Source: Sphingomonas populi
Lineage (GTDB): Bacteria > Pseudomonadota > Alphaproteobacteria > Sphingomonadales > Sphingomonadaceae
Assembly (NCBI RefSeq): GCF_004208535.1
Contig: NZ_SGIS01000005.1
Span: forward strand, 101,196 to 165,195
Direction of reading: 5' to 3'
DNA length: 64,000 bases
Shown here in pieces: positions 1-10,317 of the stretch (positions within the stretch are counted from its first letter, which is position 1; every line of letters begins with the position of its first letter). The notes under the pieces were generated by a model. That model did not search any database. It saw only the letters and a list, made by a program, of their open reading frames with translations, and was not told where the DNA came from. Both the position numbers and the translations under genes were made by a program.

Positions 1-2
1 AT

Positions 3-446
3 GCCGGGCCGGCGGGCGCCGGGCATTTCGTCAAGATGGTCCACAACGGCATCGAATACGGGCTGATGCAGGCCTATGCCGAGGGTTTCGACATCCTCAA
101 GGGCAAGTCCTCCGAACATCTGCCCGAGGACGAGCGCTTCGACCTCAACCTCACCGACATCGCCGAAGTGTGGCGGCGGGGCAGCGTGATTTCGTCGTGG
201 CTGCTCGATCTCACCGCGATCGGTCTCGCCAAGGATCAGATGCTCGAACATTTCACCGGCAGCGTCGCCGATTCGGGCGAGGGGCAGTGGACGATCGACG
301 CGGCGATGGAAGAGAAGGTGCCGGCCAACGTGCTCAGCGCGGCGCTGTACGCACGCTATCGCAGCCGGGTCGAGCATACGTTCGGCGACAAATTGCTGTC
401 GGCGATGCGCTTCGGCTTCGGCGGCCATGTTGAAATGCCGCAATGA
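3..446 (+). CDS. gnd: 6-phosphogluconate dehydrogenase, C-terminal part (5' end outside window)
   Basis: This is the C-terminal 147 residues of NADP(+)-dependent 6-phosphogluconate dehydrogenase, the oxidative decarboxylase of the pentose phosphate pathway that yields ribulose 5-phosphate. The frame is open from base 3, so the gene starts upstream of the window. The signature stretch [14 protein letters not shown] holds the catalytic lysine and the substrate-binding asparagine. It is followed by the all-helical domain with the conserved [23 protein letters not shown] segment region. The stop overlaps the ATG of the next gene in an ATGA, so the HAD gene is translationally coupled. The C-terminus is shorter than in the E. 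coli enzyme, as in the short type. The family call is firm. Confidence 0.93.
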   Translation, partial: AGPAGAGHFVKMVHNGIEYGLMQAYAEGFDILKGKSSEHLPEDERFDLNLTDIAEVWRRGSVISSWLLDLTAIGLAKDQMLEHFTGSVADSGEGQWTIDAAMEEKVPANVLSAALYARYRSRVEHTFGDKLLSAMRFGFGGHVEMPQ

Positions 447-1258
447 GCGGGGCCACCAAGGACGGCATTCGACTGTTCATCTCCGATCTCGACGGCACGT
501 TGGTCGATCGGAAAAAGCAACTGACGGCGGGGACGGTCGCCGCAGTCGCCCGGCTCAAAGCGGCGGGGATCGGCTTCAGCGTCATCAGCGCGCGGCCACG
601 TTCGGGGGTGCAACCGATCGTCGATGCGCTCGGCCTCGACGTGCCGATCGGCGCGTTCAACGGCGGCATCCTGTTCAAGCGCGACGGTACGATGCTCTCC
701 GAACACCGCATCGCGCCGCACGTCGCGGCGGGTATGTTCGAACTGGCGCAGGGGCTCGATGTCGCGCCGTGGCTGTTCGCCGACGACCGTTGGTATGCGC
801 TTGCCGAACAGGGGCCGCATTTCGACAGCGAGCGCGTGTCGGCGAACCAGTCGCCGATCGTGGTCACGGATTTTTCGCCGTATTACGATCGCGCCGACAA
901 GATCACCTTCGTCAGCGATGAACCCGCGCTGCTCGCCGGCCTGCTCGACCGCGCGCGCGCGGCTTATGGCGATTCGGCGACGATCGCGCAGTCGCAGACC
1001 TATTATCTCGACGTGACCGCGACCGCCGCCAACAAGGGCGATGGCGTGGCGGCGCTGGCGGAAAGCTTCGGTGTGCCGCTGTCGCAGACCGCGGTGATCG
1101 GCGATCAGTTCAACGATCTGCCGATGTTCGCCCGCGCCGGCCTGTCGATCGCGATGGGGCAGGCGCCGGACGGTGTGAAGGCGCTCGCGCAGCACATCAC
1201 CGGCGCGAACGACGCCGATGGCGTCGCGCAGGCGATCGACCAGATCATTCTAGCCTGA
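443..1258 (+). CDS. Cof-type HAD-IIB family phosphatase
   Basis: A 271-residue haloacid-dehalogenase superfamily hydrolase of the Cof/YbiV type; these enzymes dephosphorylate sugar phosphates and other small phosphometabolites in the cytoplasm. Motif I is D15-L-D17-G-T (nucleophile and acid/base Asp). The C-terminal motif IV reads [10 protein letters not shown] around residues 220-229, and the central part forms the C2 cap. The ATG overlaps the stop of gnd (ATGA). Coupling to a pentose-phosphate gene suggests a sugar-phosphate substrate, but the exact substrate cannot be read from the sequence. A perfect hairpin follows the stop. Confidence 0.88.
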   Translation: MSGATKDGIRLFISDLDGTLVDRKKQLTAGTVAAVARLKAAGIGFSVISARPRSGVQPIVDALGLDVPIGAFNGGILFKRDGTMLSEHRIAPHVAAGMFELAQGLDVAPWLFADDRWYALAEQGPHFDSERVSANQSPIVVTDFSPYYDRADKITFVSDEPALLAGLLDRARAAYGDSATIAQSQTYYLDVTATAANKGDGVAALAESFGVPLSQTAVIGDQFNDLPMFARAGLSIAMGQAPDGVKALAQHITGANDADGVAQAIDQIILA

Positions 1259-1269
1259 AGCGCAAGCTG

Positions 1270-1294
1270 CTCCCCTCCCTTCCAGGGAGGGGAG
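1270..1294. repeat. Perfect 11-bp palindrome between convergent genes
   Basis: Arms CTCCCCTCCCT and AGGGAGGGGAG pair perfectly around a 3-base loop in the gap between the convergent HAD and sugar dehydrogenase genes. There is no T-run, so it is not a classical intrinsic terminator. Its core resembles the half-sites of the CTCCC/GGGAG repeats elsewhere in the window, so it may be a solitary half-element that also blocks read-through. Confidence 0.6.
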
Positions 1295-1329
1295 GCGGTT
1301 GCGCGTGCTGCTACCCGCACCAGCCAACC

Positions 1330-2535
1330 TCAGCGCGGCGTAAGCTTCACCAGCGCGCCGTCGTCCTGCAGCAGCCAGATCGCGCCGTCCGGCCCCTGCG
1401 CCACGTCGCGGATGCGGGTGTCCATCGGCCATTGATCGGCCTTGGTGGCTTTGTCGCCGTCGAGCTTCACGCGGATCAGGGCCTCGCCCGACAATGCCGC
1501 GATGAACATCGATCCCTTCCACTGCGGGAAAAGCGCGCCCGAATAGATCATCATGCCGCCGGGTGAAATCGATGGGTTCCAGAACACCTTGGGCGCTTCG
1601 AAGCCGTCGCCCGGTTTGTGGTCGGGAATGTCGGTGCCGTCGTAATTGTTGCCGTTCGACGCCTTGGGCCAGCCGTAATTCTTGCCGCGCAGGATCAGGT
1701 TGACCTCGTCGCCGCCCTTCGGCCCCATCTCGATCTCCCACAGCCGCCCGGCCGAATCGAACGCGAGGCCATAGGGATTACGGTGGCCCATGCTCCAGAT
1801 CTCGGCGGGCGCGGTGTTCACGCCACCCTCGACCGGCTGTTGCGCGCCCTTTTCCTTGAAGGCCGCGCCGGTGTTGTCGGGCGGATCGAACACGGTGACG
1901 GTGGGCGTGCCGGTCCGCTGAGCAAACGGGTTGCCGGTCGCGGGCTTGCCGTCGAGCGAGAGGTGCAGAATCTTGCCGAGCTTCTGGTTGATGTCCTGCG
2001 CAGGCGTGAAGCGCTGGCGCTCGCCCGAGGACAGGAACAGCGATTTGCCGTCGGGCGCGAAGGCGATGTTGGCGCCGAACTGCCCGCCCTTGCCATCAGA
2101 CCCCTGCCGCCACAGCACCTGCGTGCCCTGCAATTGCGTACCCACCAACGTCGCGCGCGCCAGCGCGAGCGCGGCACCGTGTGGGCGTGGTTCCGAATAG
2201 GTGAGGTAGATCGCGTGGCTCGATGCGAAATCGGGCGCGACCGCCACGTCGAGCAGGCCGCCCTGCGTGATCTCCTGCACCTTGGGGACGCCTGCCACGT
2301 CGCGGATATGGCCGCTCGCGTCGCGCAGCTTGAGCTTGCCCGCCTTTTCGGTGACGAGCAGGCCGCCATCGGGCAGGAACGCCATCGCGAACGGCGTATC
2401 GAACTGCGCCTGCTTGGTGCTGACGAACGGCGGCCCCGACTTCGCCGCGGTGGCGGAGGCGTTGCCGCCGGCGTTGGCGGAGGGGGAGCAGGCCGAGGTG
2501 GCGAGCAGCAGCAGCGCGAGCGGGCGAAGGATCAT
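1330..2535 (-). CDS. PQQ-dependent sugar dehydrogenase (soluble aldose dehydrogenase family), exported
   Basis: A 401-residue beta-propeller enzyme of the glucose/sorbosone dehydrogenase (GSDH, YliI/Asd) family, which oxidises aldose sugars in the periplasm with PQQ as cofactor. I set the start at the ATG ending at 2535 because it opens a signal peptide, MILRPLALLLLATSACS, with a lipobox-like TSAC at the cleavage site; it is probably a lipoprotein. Family motifs include GHRNPYGLAFD and GDEVNLILRGKNYGWP. An in-frame start 22 codons upstream would bury the signal peptide. It is transcribed alone and convergently with the HAD gene. The sugar substrate is unknown. Confidence 0.88.
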   Translation of the reverse strand: MILRPLALLLLATSACSPSANAGGNASATAAKSGPPFVSTKQAQFDTPFAMAFLPDGGLLVTEKAGKLKLRDASGHIRDVAGVPKVQEITQGGLLDVAVAPDFASSHAIYLTYSEPRPHGAALALARATLVGTQLQGTQVLWRQGSDGKGGQFGANIAFAPDGKSLFLSSGERQRFTPAQDINQKLGKILHLSLDGKPATGNPFAQRTGTPTVTVFDPPDNTGAAFKEKGAQQPVEGGVNTAPAEIWSMGHRNPYGLAFDSAGRLWEIEMGPKGGDEVNLILRGKNYGWPKASNGNNYDGTDIPDHKPGDGFEAPKVFWNPSISPGGMMIYSGALFPQWKGSMFIAALSGEALIRVKLDGDKATKADQWPMDTRIRDVAQGPDGAIWLLQDDGALVKLTPR

Positions 2536-2589
2536 GTGATCCAAACTAGCGGCCTCGCGCCGTGTTCCCAAGTGGAAACGCGGAGGCGC

Positions 2590-2618
2590 TTGCCAGCCCA
2601 TCGCGCTTGGCCTATATC
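2590..2618 (+). promoter_or_regulatory. Candidate sigma-70 promoter for rimP-nusA-infB
   Basis: TTGCCA, a 17-base spacer and TATATC lie 83 bases upstream of the rimP ATG, in the divergent gap between the sugar dehydrogenase and rimP. Spacing is ideal, and each hexamer matches consensus at four or five positions. It is the only convincing promoter-like pair I saw in that gap. The call is by eye only. Confidence 0.4.
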
Positions 2619-2700
2619 ACCGGCATATTCTCTACATCGTTATGGTGAAGAGGTCGGAGCCACCCGGTTCCGGCGACAATCCTGCTTGTTTGGAGCATCG

Positions 2701-3297
2701 ATGGCGGACCCCGATCTGATCCGGGCCAAGCTGAACGCGTTGATCGACCCCGAGGCGAAGGCGCTCGGCTTCGATCTCGTGCGCGTCAAGCTGTTCGGCG
2801 CCGCGGGCGACCTCACCTTGCAGGTGATGGCCGAGCGCCCCGACACGCGCCAGCTCACGATCGACGATTGCGCGGAGCTGTCGCGCCGCATCTCGGATCG
2901 GCTCGACGAACTCGAAGAGCAGGGCAAGGATGTGATCGAAGAGGAATATCGCCTCGAAGTCTCATCGCCCGGCATCGACCGCCCGCTGACACGGCTCGCC
3001 GATTTCGCCGATTGGGCGGGGCATGAGGCGCGGATCGTGCTGGCGCAGCCGGTCGAGGGGCGCAAGCAGCTCACTGGCATCCTCAAGAGCGTCGATGGCG
3101 ACCAGATCACTATCGACGTGCGCAAGCATGGCGACATGACGATCGGTTTCGCCGATGTCGGCGACGCCAAGCTGCTGCTGACCGACCGGCTGATCGCCGC
3201 GACCCGGCCGCTCTCGATCGAGGGCGCCGACGAGGAAGAGATCGTCGACGAAGATAATGACGCGCTGGAGAGCGCTGAAGATGAGGGACTGAACTGA
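2701..3297 (+). CDS. rimP: Ribosome maturation factor RimP
   Basis: A 198-residue RimP (DUF150/YhbC) protein needed for 30S subunit maturation. The N-terminal alpha/beta domain contains DLVRVKL and EEEYRLEVSSPGIDRPL, the family signature around residues 80-98. The C-terminal SH3-like domain covers about residues 100-170 and is followed by an acidic tail. The ATG at 2701 is preceded by TTTGGAGCATCG, which supplies a GGAG ribosome-binding site. The stop overlaps the nusA start (TGATG). It is the first gene of the nusA-infB cluster, the usual bacterial position for rimP. Confidence 0.95.
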   Translation: MADPDLIRAKLNALIDPEAKALGFDLVRVKLFGAAGDLTLQVMAERPDTRQLTIDDCAELSRRISDRLDELEEQGKDVIEEEYRLEVSSPGIDRPLTRLADFADWAGHEARIVLAQPVEGRKQLTGILKSVDGDQITIDVRKHGDMTIGFADVGDAKLLLTDRLIAATRPLSIEGADEEEIVDEDNDALESAEDEGLN

Positions 3298-4922
3298 TGG
3301 CCACCGCCGTTTCCGCCAACAAGGCCGAGCTGATCGCGATCGCGAACGCGGTCGCCAGCGAGAAGATGATCGACAAGGGCATCGTCATCGAGGCGATGGA
3401 AGACGCGATCCAGCGCGCCGCCCGCGCCCGCTACGGTGCCGAGAACGACATCCGCGCCAAGCTCGATCCCAACAGCGGCGATCTGCGGCTGTGGCGCGTC
3501 GTCGAAGTGGTCGAGGCGGTCGACGATTTCTTCAAGCAGGTGAACCTCAAGGAAGCGCAGAAGCTCCAGAAGGATGCCGAGATCGGCGATTATATCGTCG
3601 ATCCGCTGCCCCCGATCGAGTTCGGCCGTATCGCCGCGCAGGCCGCCAAGCAGGTGATCTTCCAGAAGGTCCGTGACGCCGAGCGTGACCGCCAGTTCGA
3701 AGAGTTCAAGGATCGCCAGGGCGAGATCATCACCGGCGTCGTCAAGCGCGTCGAATTCGGCCATGTTGTCGTCGATCTCGGCCGCGCCGAAGGCGTGATC
3801 CGCCGCGACCAGCAGATCCCGCGTGAAGTGGTGCGCGTCAACGATCGCATCCGCTCGCTGATCCTCAACGTGCGCCGCGAGAACCGTGGCCCGCAGATCT
3901 TCCTCAGCCGCGCGCACCCCGATTTCATGAAGAAACTGTTCGCGCAGGAAGTGCCGGAGATTTACGACGGCATCATCGAGATCAAGGCCGCCGCGCGTGA
4001 TCCCGGCAGTCGCGCCAAGATCGGCGTCATCAGCCATGATTCGTCGATCGATCCGGTCGGCGCATGCGTCGGCATGAAGGGCAGCCGCGTTCAGGCGGTC
4101 GTGCAGGAAATGCAGGGCGAGAAGATCGACATCATTCCGTGGTCGCCCGACACCGCGACCTTCGTCGTCAACGCGCTCCAGCCGGCTTCGGTGTCGCGCG
4201 TCGTGATCGACGAGGAAGAGGATCGGATCGAGGTGGTCGTTCCCGACGATCAGCTCAGCCTCGCGATCGGCCGTCGCGGCCAGAACGTTCGCCTCGCCTC
4301 GCAGCTTACCGGCAAGGCGATCGACATCCTCACCGAGCAGGATGCGAGCGAGAAGCGCCAGAAAGAATTCGTCGAGCGCACCGAGATGTTCCAGAACGAA
4401 CTCGACGTCGACGAGACGCTCGCGCAGTTGCTGGTCGCTGAAGGCTTCACCAACCTTGAAGAAGTCGCCTATGTCGAGGTCGACGAAATCTCGGGCATCG
4501 AAGGCTTTGACGAGGATCTTGCCGCCGAGCTGCAGAACCGTGCGACCGAGGCGCTCGAACGCCGCGAGGAAGCCAACCGCACGCTGCGCCGCGAACTCGG
4601 CGTCGAGGACGACCTCGCGACGATGCCGTATCTGACCGAGGCGATGCTCGTCACGCTCGGCAAGGCCGGTATCAAGACGCTCGACGATCTCGCCGATCTC
4701 GCCACCGACGAACTCGTCCAGAAGAAGCGCCAGGAACAGCGCCGCCGAAACGAAGAGGCGGCAAAGCGCTTCGAAACCCGCGCCGAGGATCGTGCCGGCG
4801 TGCTCGGCGAGTACGGCCTGTCGGACGAGCAGGGCAACGAGATCATCATGGCCGCGCGCGCGCACTGGTTCGATGACGAACCGGCTGCCGCGCCTGCCGA
4901 AACTCCGAGCGAGGAGGCGTAA
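3297..4922 (+). CDS. nusA: Transcription termination/antitermination factor NusA
   Basis: A 541-residue NusA that binds RNA polymerase and nascent RNA to modulate pausing, termination and antitermination. The N-terminal RNAP-binding domain covers roughly residues 1-130 and the S1 domain starts near 141. KH1 has GACVGMKGSRVQ near 251 and KH2 has AIGRRGQNVRL near 320. Two helix-hairpin-helix (AR-type) repeats occupy about 370-510, the long form typical of Proteobacteria. The start overlaps the rimP stop by one base, so the two are coupled. Six bases separate it from the tautomerase gene. Confidence 0.97.
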   Translation: MATAVSANKAELIAIANAVASEKMIDKGIVIEAMEDAIQRAARARYGAENDIRAKLDPNSGDLRLWRVVEVVEAVDDFFKQVNLKEAQKLQKDAEIGDYIVDPLPPIEFGRIAAQAAKQVIFQKVRDAERDRQFEEFKDRQGEIITGVVKRVEFGHVVVDLGRAEGVIRRDQQIPREVVRVNDRIRSLILNVRRENRGPQIFLSRAHPDFMKKLFAQEVPEIYDGIIEIKAAARDPGSRAKIGVISHDSSIDPVGACVGMKGSRVQAVVQEMQGEKIDIIPWSPDTATFVVNALQPASVSRVVIDEEEDRIEVVVPDDQLSLAIGRRGQNVRLASQLTGKAIDILTEQDASEKRQKEFVERTEMFQNELDVDETLAQLLVAEGFTNLEEVAYVEVDEISGIEGFDEDLAAELQNRATEALERREEANRTLRRELGVEDDLATMPYLTEAMLVTLGKAGIKTLDDLADLATDELVQKKRQEQRRRNEEAAKRFETRAEDRAGVLGEYGLSDEQGNEIIMAARAHWFDDEPAAAPAETPSEEA

Positions 4923-4928
4923 GCCGGA

Positions 4929-5165
4929 ATGCCGTTTGTCAGCATCCGATTGGCGGGCACCGCCACGCGCGAGCAGAAAGCGGGCGTCGTCGCCGACGTC
5001 ACCGCCAGCCTCGTCGCGCGGCTGGGCAAGCCGGCGGCGGCTGTGCAGGTGGTGATCGAGGAAGTCTCACCCGAAAACTACGGCGCGGCCGGCCAATTGC
5101 TCGCCGACCGCGACGCCCCGAAACCCATCGTGCAGGAGGACGCACATGCGGAATCCCCACGATGA
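4929..5165 (+). CDS. 4-oxalocrotonate tautomerase-like small protein lacking both catalytic arginines
   Basis: A 78-residue member of the tautomerase superfamily. Met-1 is followed directly by Pro, the family's catalytic N-terminal proline after Met removal. Aligned to Pseudomonas 4-OT, the register PFVSI...REQK...VQVVIEEV...ENYGAAGQL is clear. The positions of Arg-11 and Arg-39 are Ala and Gln here, and Phe-50 is Tyr. Activity on a dicarboxylate like that of 4-OT is therefore doubtful. It lies 6 bases after nusA and overlaps ylxR by 20 bases, so it is co-transcribed with translation genes. Its function in this operon is unknown. Confidence 0.8.
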   Translation: MPFVSIRLAGTATREQKAGVVADVTASLVARLGKPAAAVQVVIEEVSPENYGAAGQLLADRDAPKPIVQEDAHAESPR

Positions 5166-6009
5166 GGCGCTAGGCGCTCCGAAATCCCCCCTCCCGCACG
5201 CGGGGGGGGGTGGGGGAGGGCCTGTCGAAGGCGCGACTCCCCAGGACAGGCCCTCCCCTGACCCCTCCCGCAAGCGGGAGGGGAAAGAAGATCCTATCCG
5301 CCGCTGCATCCTCACCGGCGACCGCGCGCCGCGCGAGGCGCTGGTGCGGCTCGCGCTGTCGCCCGACGGCGCGGTGCTGCCCGACGTGCGCGCCAAGGCG
5401 CCGGGGCGGGGCGCGTGGATCGGCGTGACGCGCGCAGACCTCACAACCGCAATCGCCAAGGGCAAGCTGAAGGGTGCGCTCGCGCGCGCCTTCAAGACCG
5501 GGCCGATCGCGATACCGGCCGATTTGCCCGAACGACTCGTCGCCGCGCTCGAACGCGCCGCGCTCGACCGGCTCGGGCTCGAGTCGCGTTCCGGCACATT
5601 GCTGACCGGCTCCGAAAAGATCGAGGCCGCCGCGCGCTCGGGCCAGCTTCACCTGCTGCTTCACGCTTGCGATGCCGGCACCGACGGCAACCGCAAGCTC
5701 GACCAGGCCTGGCGAGTCGGGCGCGATGAAGAAGGAAGTGTTCTCAGGGGCTTGGTTTTGCCGGTGCCGCGCACCACATTGGCCGTGGCGCTTGGACGGC
5801 AGAATGTGGTACATATCGGCCTGACGGAGCGTGATGCCGCCGCGCGCGTGGAAGAAGCGCTCCACCGCTGGCTGCATTTTCTCGGACCCGACCCCATCCT
5901 CTCGCCTTGCGAAACGGCCTCGCAGGGCGCATCGGCGTCGCCACACGACGCCGGGGCAGAGATTTCAGGGCCGGAGCCCGATGCCGATACGACGTTACGA
6001 GGAATTTGA
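5146..6009 (+). CDS. ylxR: YlxR-type (DUF448) RNA-binding protein fused to an L7Ae-like domain, with a repeat-encoded N-terminal insert
   Basis: A 287-residue protein. The DUF448/YlxR domain begins near residue 50 (RRCILTGDRAPREALVRLA) and carries the GRGAW stretch typical of this nucleic-acid-binding family. It is followed by an L7Ae/L30e-like segment (SGQLHLLLHACDAG) and a low-complexity tail; this two-domain form is usual in Alphaproteobacteria. The ATG at 5146 has AGGAGG seven bases upstream, the best ribosome-binding site in the area, so the long N-terminus is probably real. Residues about 14-46 (Gly/Pro-rich) are encoded by a palindromic repeat at 5185-5284. It sits between nusA and infB, as is normal. 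Confidence 0.88.
   Translation: MRNPHDEALGAPKSPLPHAGGGGGGPVEGATPQDRPSPDPSRKREGKEDPIRRCILTGDRAPREALVRLALSPDGAVLPDVRAKAPGRGAWIGVTRADLTTAIAKGKLKGALARAFKTGPIAIPADLPERLVAALERAALDRLGLESRSGTLLTGSEKIEAAARSGQLHLLLHACDAGTDGNRKLDQAWRVGRDEEGSVLRGLVLPVPRTTLAVALGRQNVVHIGLTERDAAARVEEALHRWLHFLGPDPILSPCETASQGASASPHDAGAEISGPEPDADTTLRGI
5185..5284. repeat. REPIN-like palindrome doublet inside the ylxR reading frame
   Basis: About 100 bp. The left half contains CCCTCCCGC...GCGGGGGGGG and GGGGAGGGCCTGTC. After a short spacer, the right half contains GACAGGCCCTCCCC and CCCCTCCCGCAAGCGGGAGG. The halves are inverted copies. The same layout recurs at 60271-60376 (intergenic) and, diverged, at 33551-33644. It lies wholly within the open frame of ylxR. 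Confidence 0.85.
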
Positions 6010-8790
<2,781 letters not shown>

Positions 8791-8798
8791 AAACAAAG

Positions 8799-8985
8799 CC
8801 CTCTCCCCTCCGGGGAGAGGGTTGGGAGAGGGGCAGTCACAGGCGGTATCGTTTGATACTGCCCCTCTCCCCGACCAGTTTTGAGGGCGCGAGGGGGCGA
8901 TCGTGCCCCCGGCACGATCTAAACGCTGCCGGGGGCAGCGTTTACCCCTCGCTCCCACAAAACTCCCCAGAGGGGAGAGGGAGAA
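8799..8985. repeat. Composite palindromic repeat between infB and rbfA
   Basis: This fills nearly the whole 202-base infB-rbfA gap. It opens with a 23-base palindrome, CCCTCTCCCC TCC GGGGAGAGGG. An inverted pair follows (GGGAGAGGGGCAGTC against its complement around GATACTGCCCCTCTCCCC). It also holds the inner palindromes CGTGCCCCCGGCACG and AACGCTGCCGGGGGCAGCGTT, and ends with another CCAGAGGGGAGAGGG half-site. The CTCTCCCC/GGGGAGAG arms are shared with the block at 30889-31021. The first palindrome may also attenuate transcription after infB. Confidence 0.8.
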
Positions 8986-8992
8986 GAAGTAG

Positions 8993-9391
8993 ATGAAACC
9001 AGCCGAAACCCCCGAAAACCGTTCCGTCCGCCTGCTCCGTGTCGGCGAGCAGGTGCGCCATGCGCTCAGCGACATCCTGATGCGCGGCGACGTGCATGAC
9101 GACACGCTCGCCAAACATGCGGTGACGATCACCGAAGTCCGCATGTCACCCGATCTGCGCCACGCGACCTGCTTCGTGAAACCGCTGCTCGGCAAGGACG
9201 AGGAAGCGGTGCTCAAGGCGCTGCGCACCAACACCGCCTATCTCCAGCGCGAGGTCGCCGGGCGCGTACAGACGCGCTACGCCGCCAAGCTCAAGTTCGT
9301 CGCAGACGAGAGCTTCGACGAAGGCAGCCACATCGATTCGCTGCTACGCGCGCCGCATGTCGCGCAAGACCTGACCAGCGACGACGATTAA
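8993..9391 (+). CDS. rbfA: 30S ribosome-binding factor A
   Basis: A 132-residue RbfA, the KH-fold cold-shock protein that binds immature 30S particles during 16S rRNA 5'-end maturation. The sequence covers the whole family fold ([18 protein letters not shown]... to ...[10 protein letters not shown]), including the signature [17 protein letters not shown] near residues 43-60. The ATG at 8993 has a purine-rich GGGAGAAGAAG stretch just upstream, supplied by the end of the preceding repeat block. In many relatives truB follows at once; here a minus-strand gene and tdk intervene. Confidence 0.95.
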   Translation: MKPAETPENRSVRLLRVGEQVRHALSDILMRGDVHDDTLAKHAVTITEVRMSPDLRHATCFVKPLLGKDEEAVLKALRTNTAYLQREVAGRVQTRYAAKLKFVADESFDEGSHIDSLLRAPHVAQDLTSDDD

Positions 9392-9397
9392 TGGCGA

Positions 9398-9688
9398 TCA
9401 TGGCTGTTCGGCGGTAATTTCGCCGGCGGCTTTGACTATCAACGCTTCGATCGCCCCTTCCGGCGTTGGTCCTGAGGCGATCCAGGACGGTGGGTCTCCC
9501 CAGAAACACGCAGCTTCGATATCACCCGCCGAAGGCCCATATTCGAGAACCCAGTCGATCCGCGAGAGGTCGCTTTCGCGATCCGACGCACGAGCGACGG
9601 CGATCCACTCACCATTGCAGTAGCAACCCGTGTAGCGATCTTGCGTGATGACCACCGGATATAGCGCTGGTGGAATCGATCTGGACAT
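9398..9688 (-). CDS. Hypothetical 96-residue protein
   Basis: A small minus-strand frame convergent with rbfA (6 bases between stops). The protein ([13 protein letters not shown]... to ...[11 protein letters not shown]) is acidic and rich in Trp/Cys/Tyr, with [12 protein letters not shown] near residues 21-32 and a C-terminal [18 protein letters not shown] helix. Its amino-acid make-up looks like a real protein rather than a GC-driven shadow frame. An AGGA site lies about 4 bases before the ATG. I do not recognise the family. It lies head-to-head with tdk with 27 bases between starts, so they may share a control region. Confidence 0.6.
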   Translation of the reverse strand: MSRSIPPALYPVVITQDRYTGCYCNGEWIAVARASDRESDLSRIDWVLEYGPSAGDIEAACFWGDPPSWIASGPTPEGAIEALIVKAAGEITAEQP

Positions 9689-9715
9689 AATCCTGTCTTC
9701 CGCATCATTGGCTCT

Positions 9716-10291
9716 ATGGCCAAACTCTACTTCTACTACGCATCGATGAATGCGGGCAAATCGACCAATCTGCTGCAGGCCGATTTCAACTATCGCGAGC
9801 GCGGCATGCGGACCTTGCTGTTCACCGCCGCGATCGATGATCGGTTCGCGGCGGGGACGATCACCTCGCGGATCGGGCTCGCGGCCCCGGCGCTCGCCTT
9901 CGATACGACGACCGATCTCGCCGCCATCACGCTGGCGCAAGATCAGCCGCCGGCGTGTGTGCTGGTCGATGAGGCGCAGTTCCTCACCGCCGTCCAAGTC
10001 GATCAGCTCGCGCGGCTGGCCGATCGGCATGGCATTCCGGTGCTCGCTTACGGCCTGCGCACCGATTTTCGGGGCGAATTGTTCGATGGTTCGGCGCGGC
10101 TGCTCGCGCTCGCCGATTCGCTCGTCGAGATCAAATCGGTCTGCGAATGCGGGCGCAAGGCGACGATGAACCTGCGCGTCGATGCTGCCGGGCGCGCTGT
10201 CACCCACGGGACGCAGACCGAGATCGGCGGCAATGATCGCTACATCGCCTTGTGTCGCCGCCATTTCACCGAACGCGCCGCTTCTGCCTGA
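9716..10291 (+). CDS. tdk: Thymidine kinase, type II
   Basis: A 191-residue thymidine kinase of the tetrameric TK1/bacterial type, which phosphorylates thymidine to dTMP in the pyrimidine salvage pathway. The P-loop is SMNAGKST at residues 10-17. The lid-proximal VDEAQFL has the catalytic Glu at 86. The structural zinc site comprises CECGRK near residue 143 and a second pair near the C-terminus (ALCRRHF), where the second cysteine is replaced by His. It is inserted between rbfA and truB, an atypical position. It starts 27 bases from the divergent hypothetical gene. Confidence 0.94.
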   Translation: MAKLYFYYASMNAGKSTNLLQADFNYRERGMRTLLFTAAIDDRFAAGTITSRIGLAAPALAFDTTTDLAAITLAQDQPPACVLVDEAQFLTAVQVDQLARLADRHGIPVLAYGLRTDFRGELFDGSARLLALADSLVEIKSVCECGRKATMNLRVDAAGRAVTHGTQTEIGGNDRYIALCRRHFTERAASA

Positions 10292-10317
10292 GCGCGAAAG
10301 CGGCTAGGCGCGCAGCG

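Noticed and set aside
2640..4865. A 741-residue open frame on the minus strand across rimP and nusA
   Set aside because: It mirrors two strongly recognised plus-strand genes; its product is Asp/Leu/His-repetitive with no domain, a common artefact of GC-rich codon usage.
5185..5284. CRISPR array or phage attachment site from repeated palindromes
   Set aside because: The repeats are inverted doublets at dispersed sites, not tandem units with constant-length spacers, and no cas, integrase or tRNA gene is near.
8799..8985. Simple rho-independent terminator after infB
   Set aside because: The palindromes have no T-runs and the same arms occur inside the suf operon, so it is better read as a repeat block.
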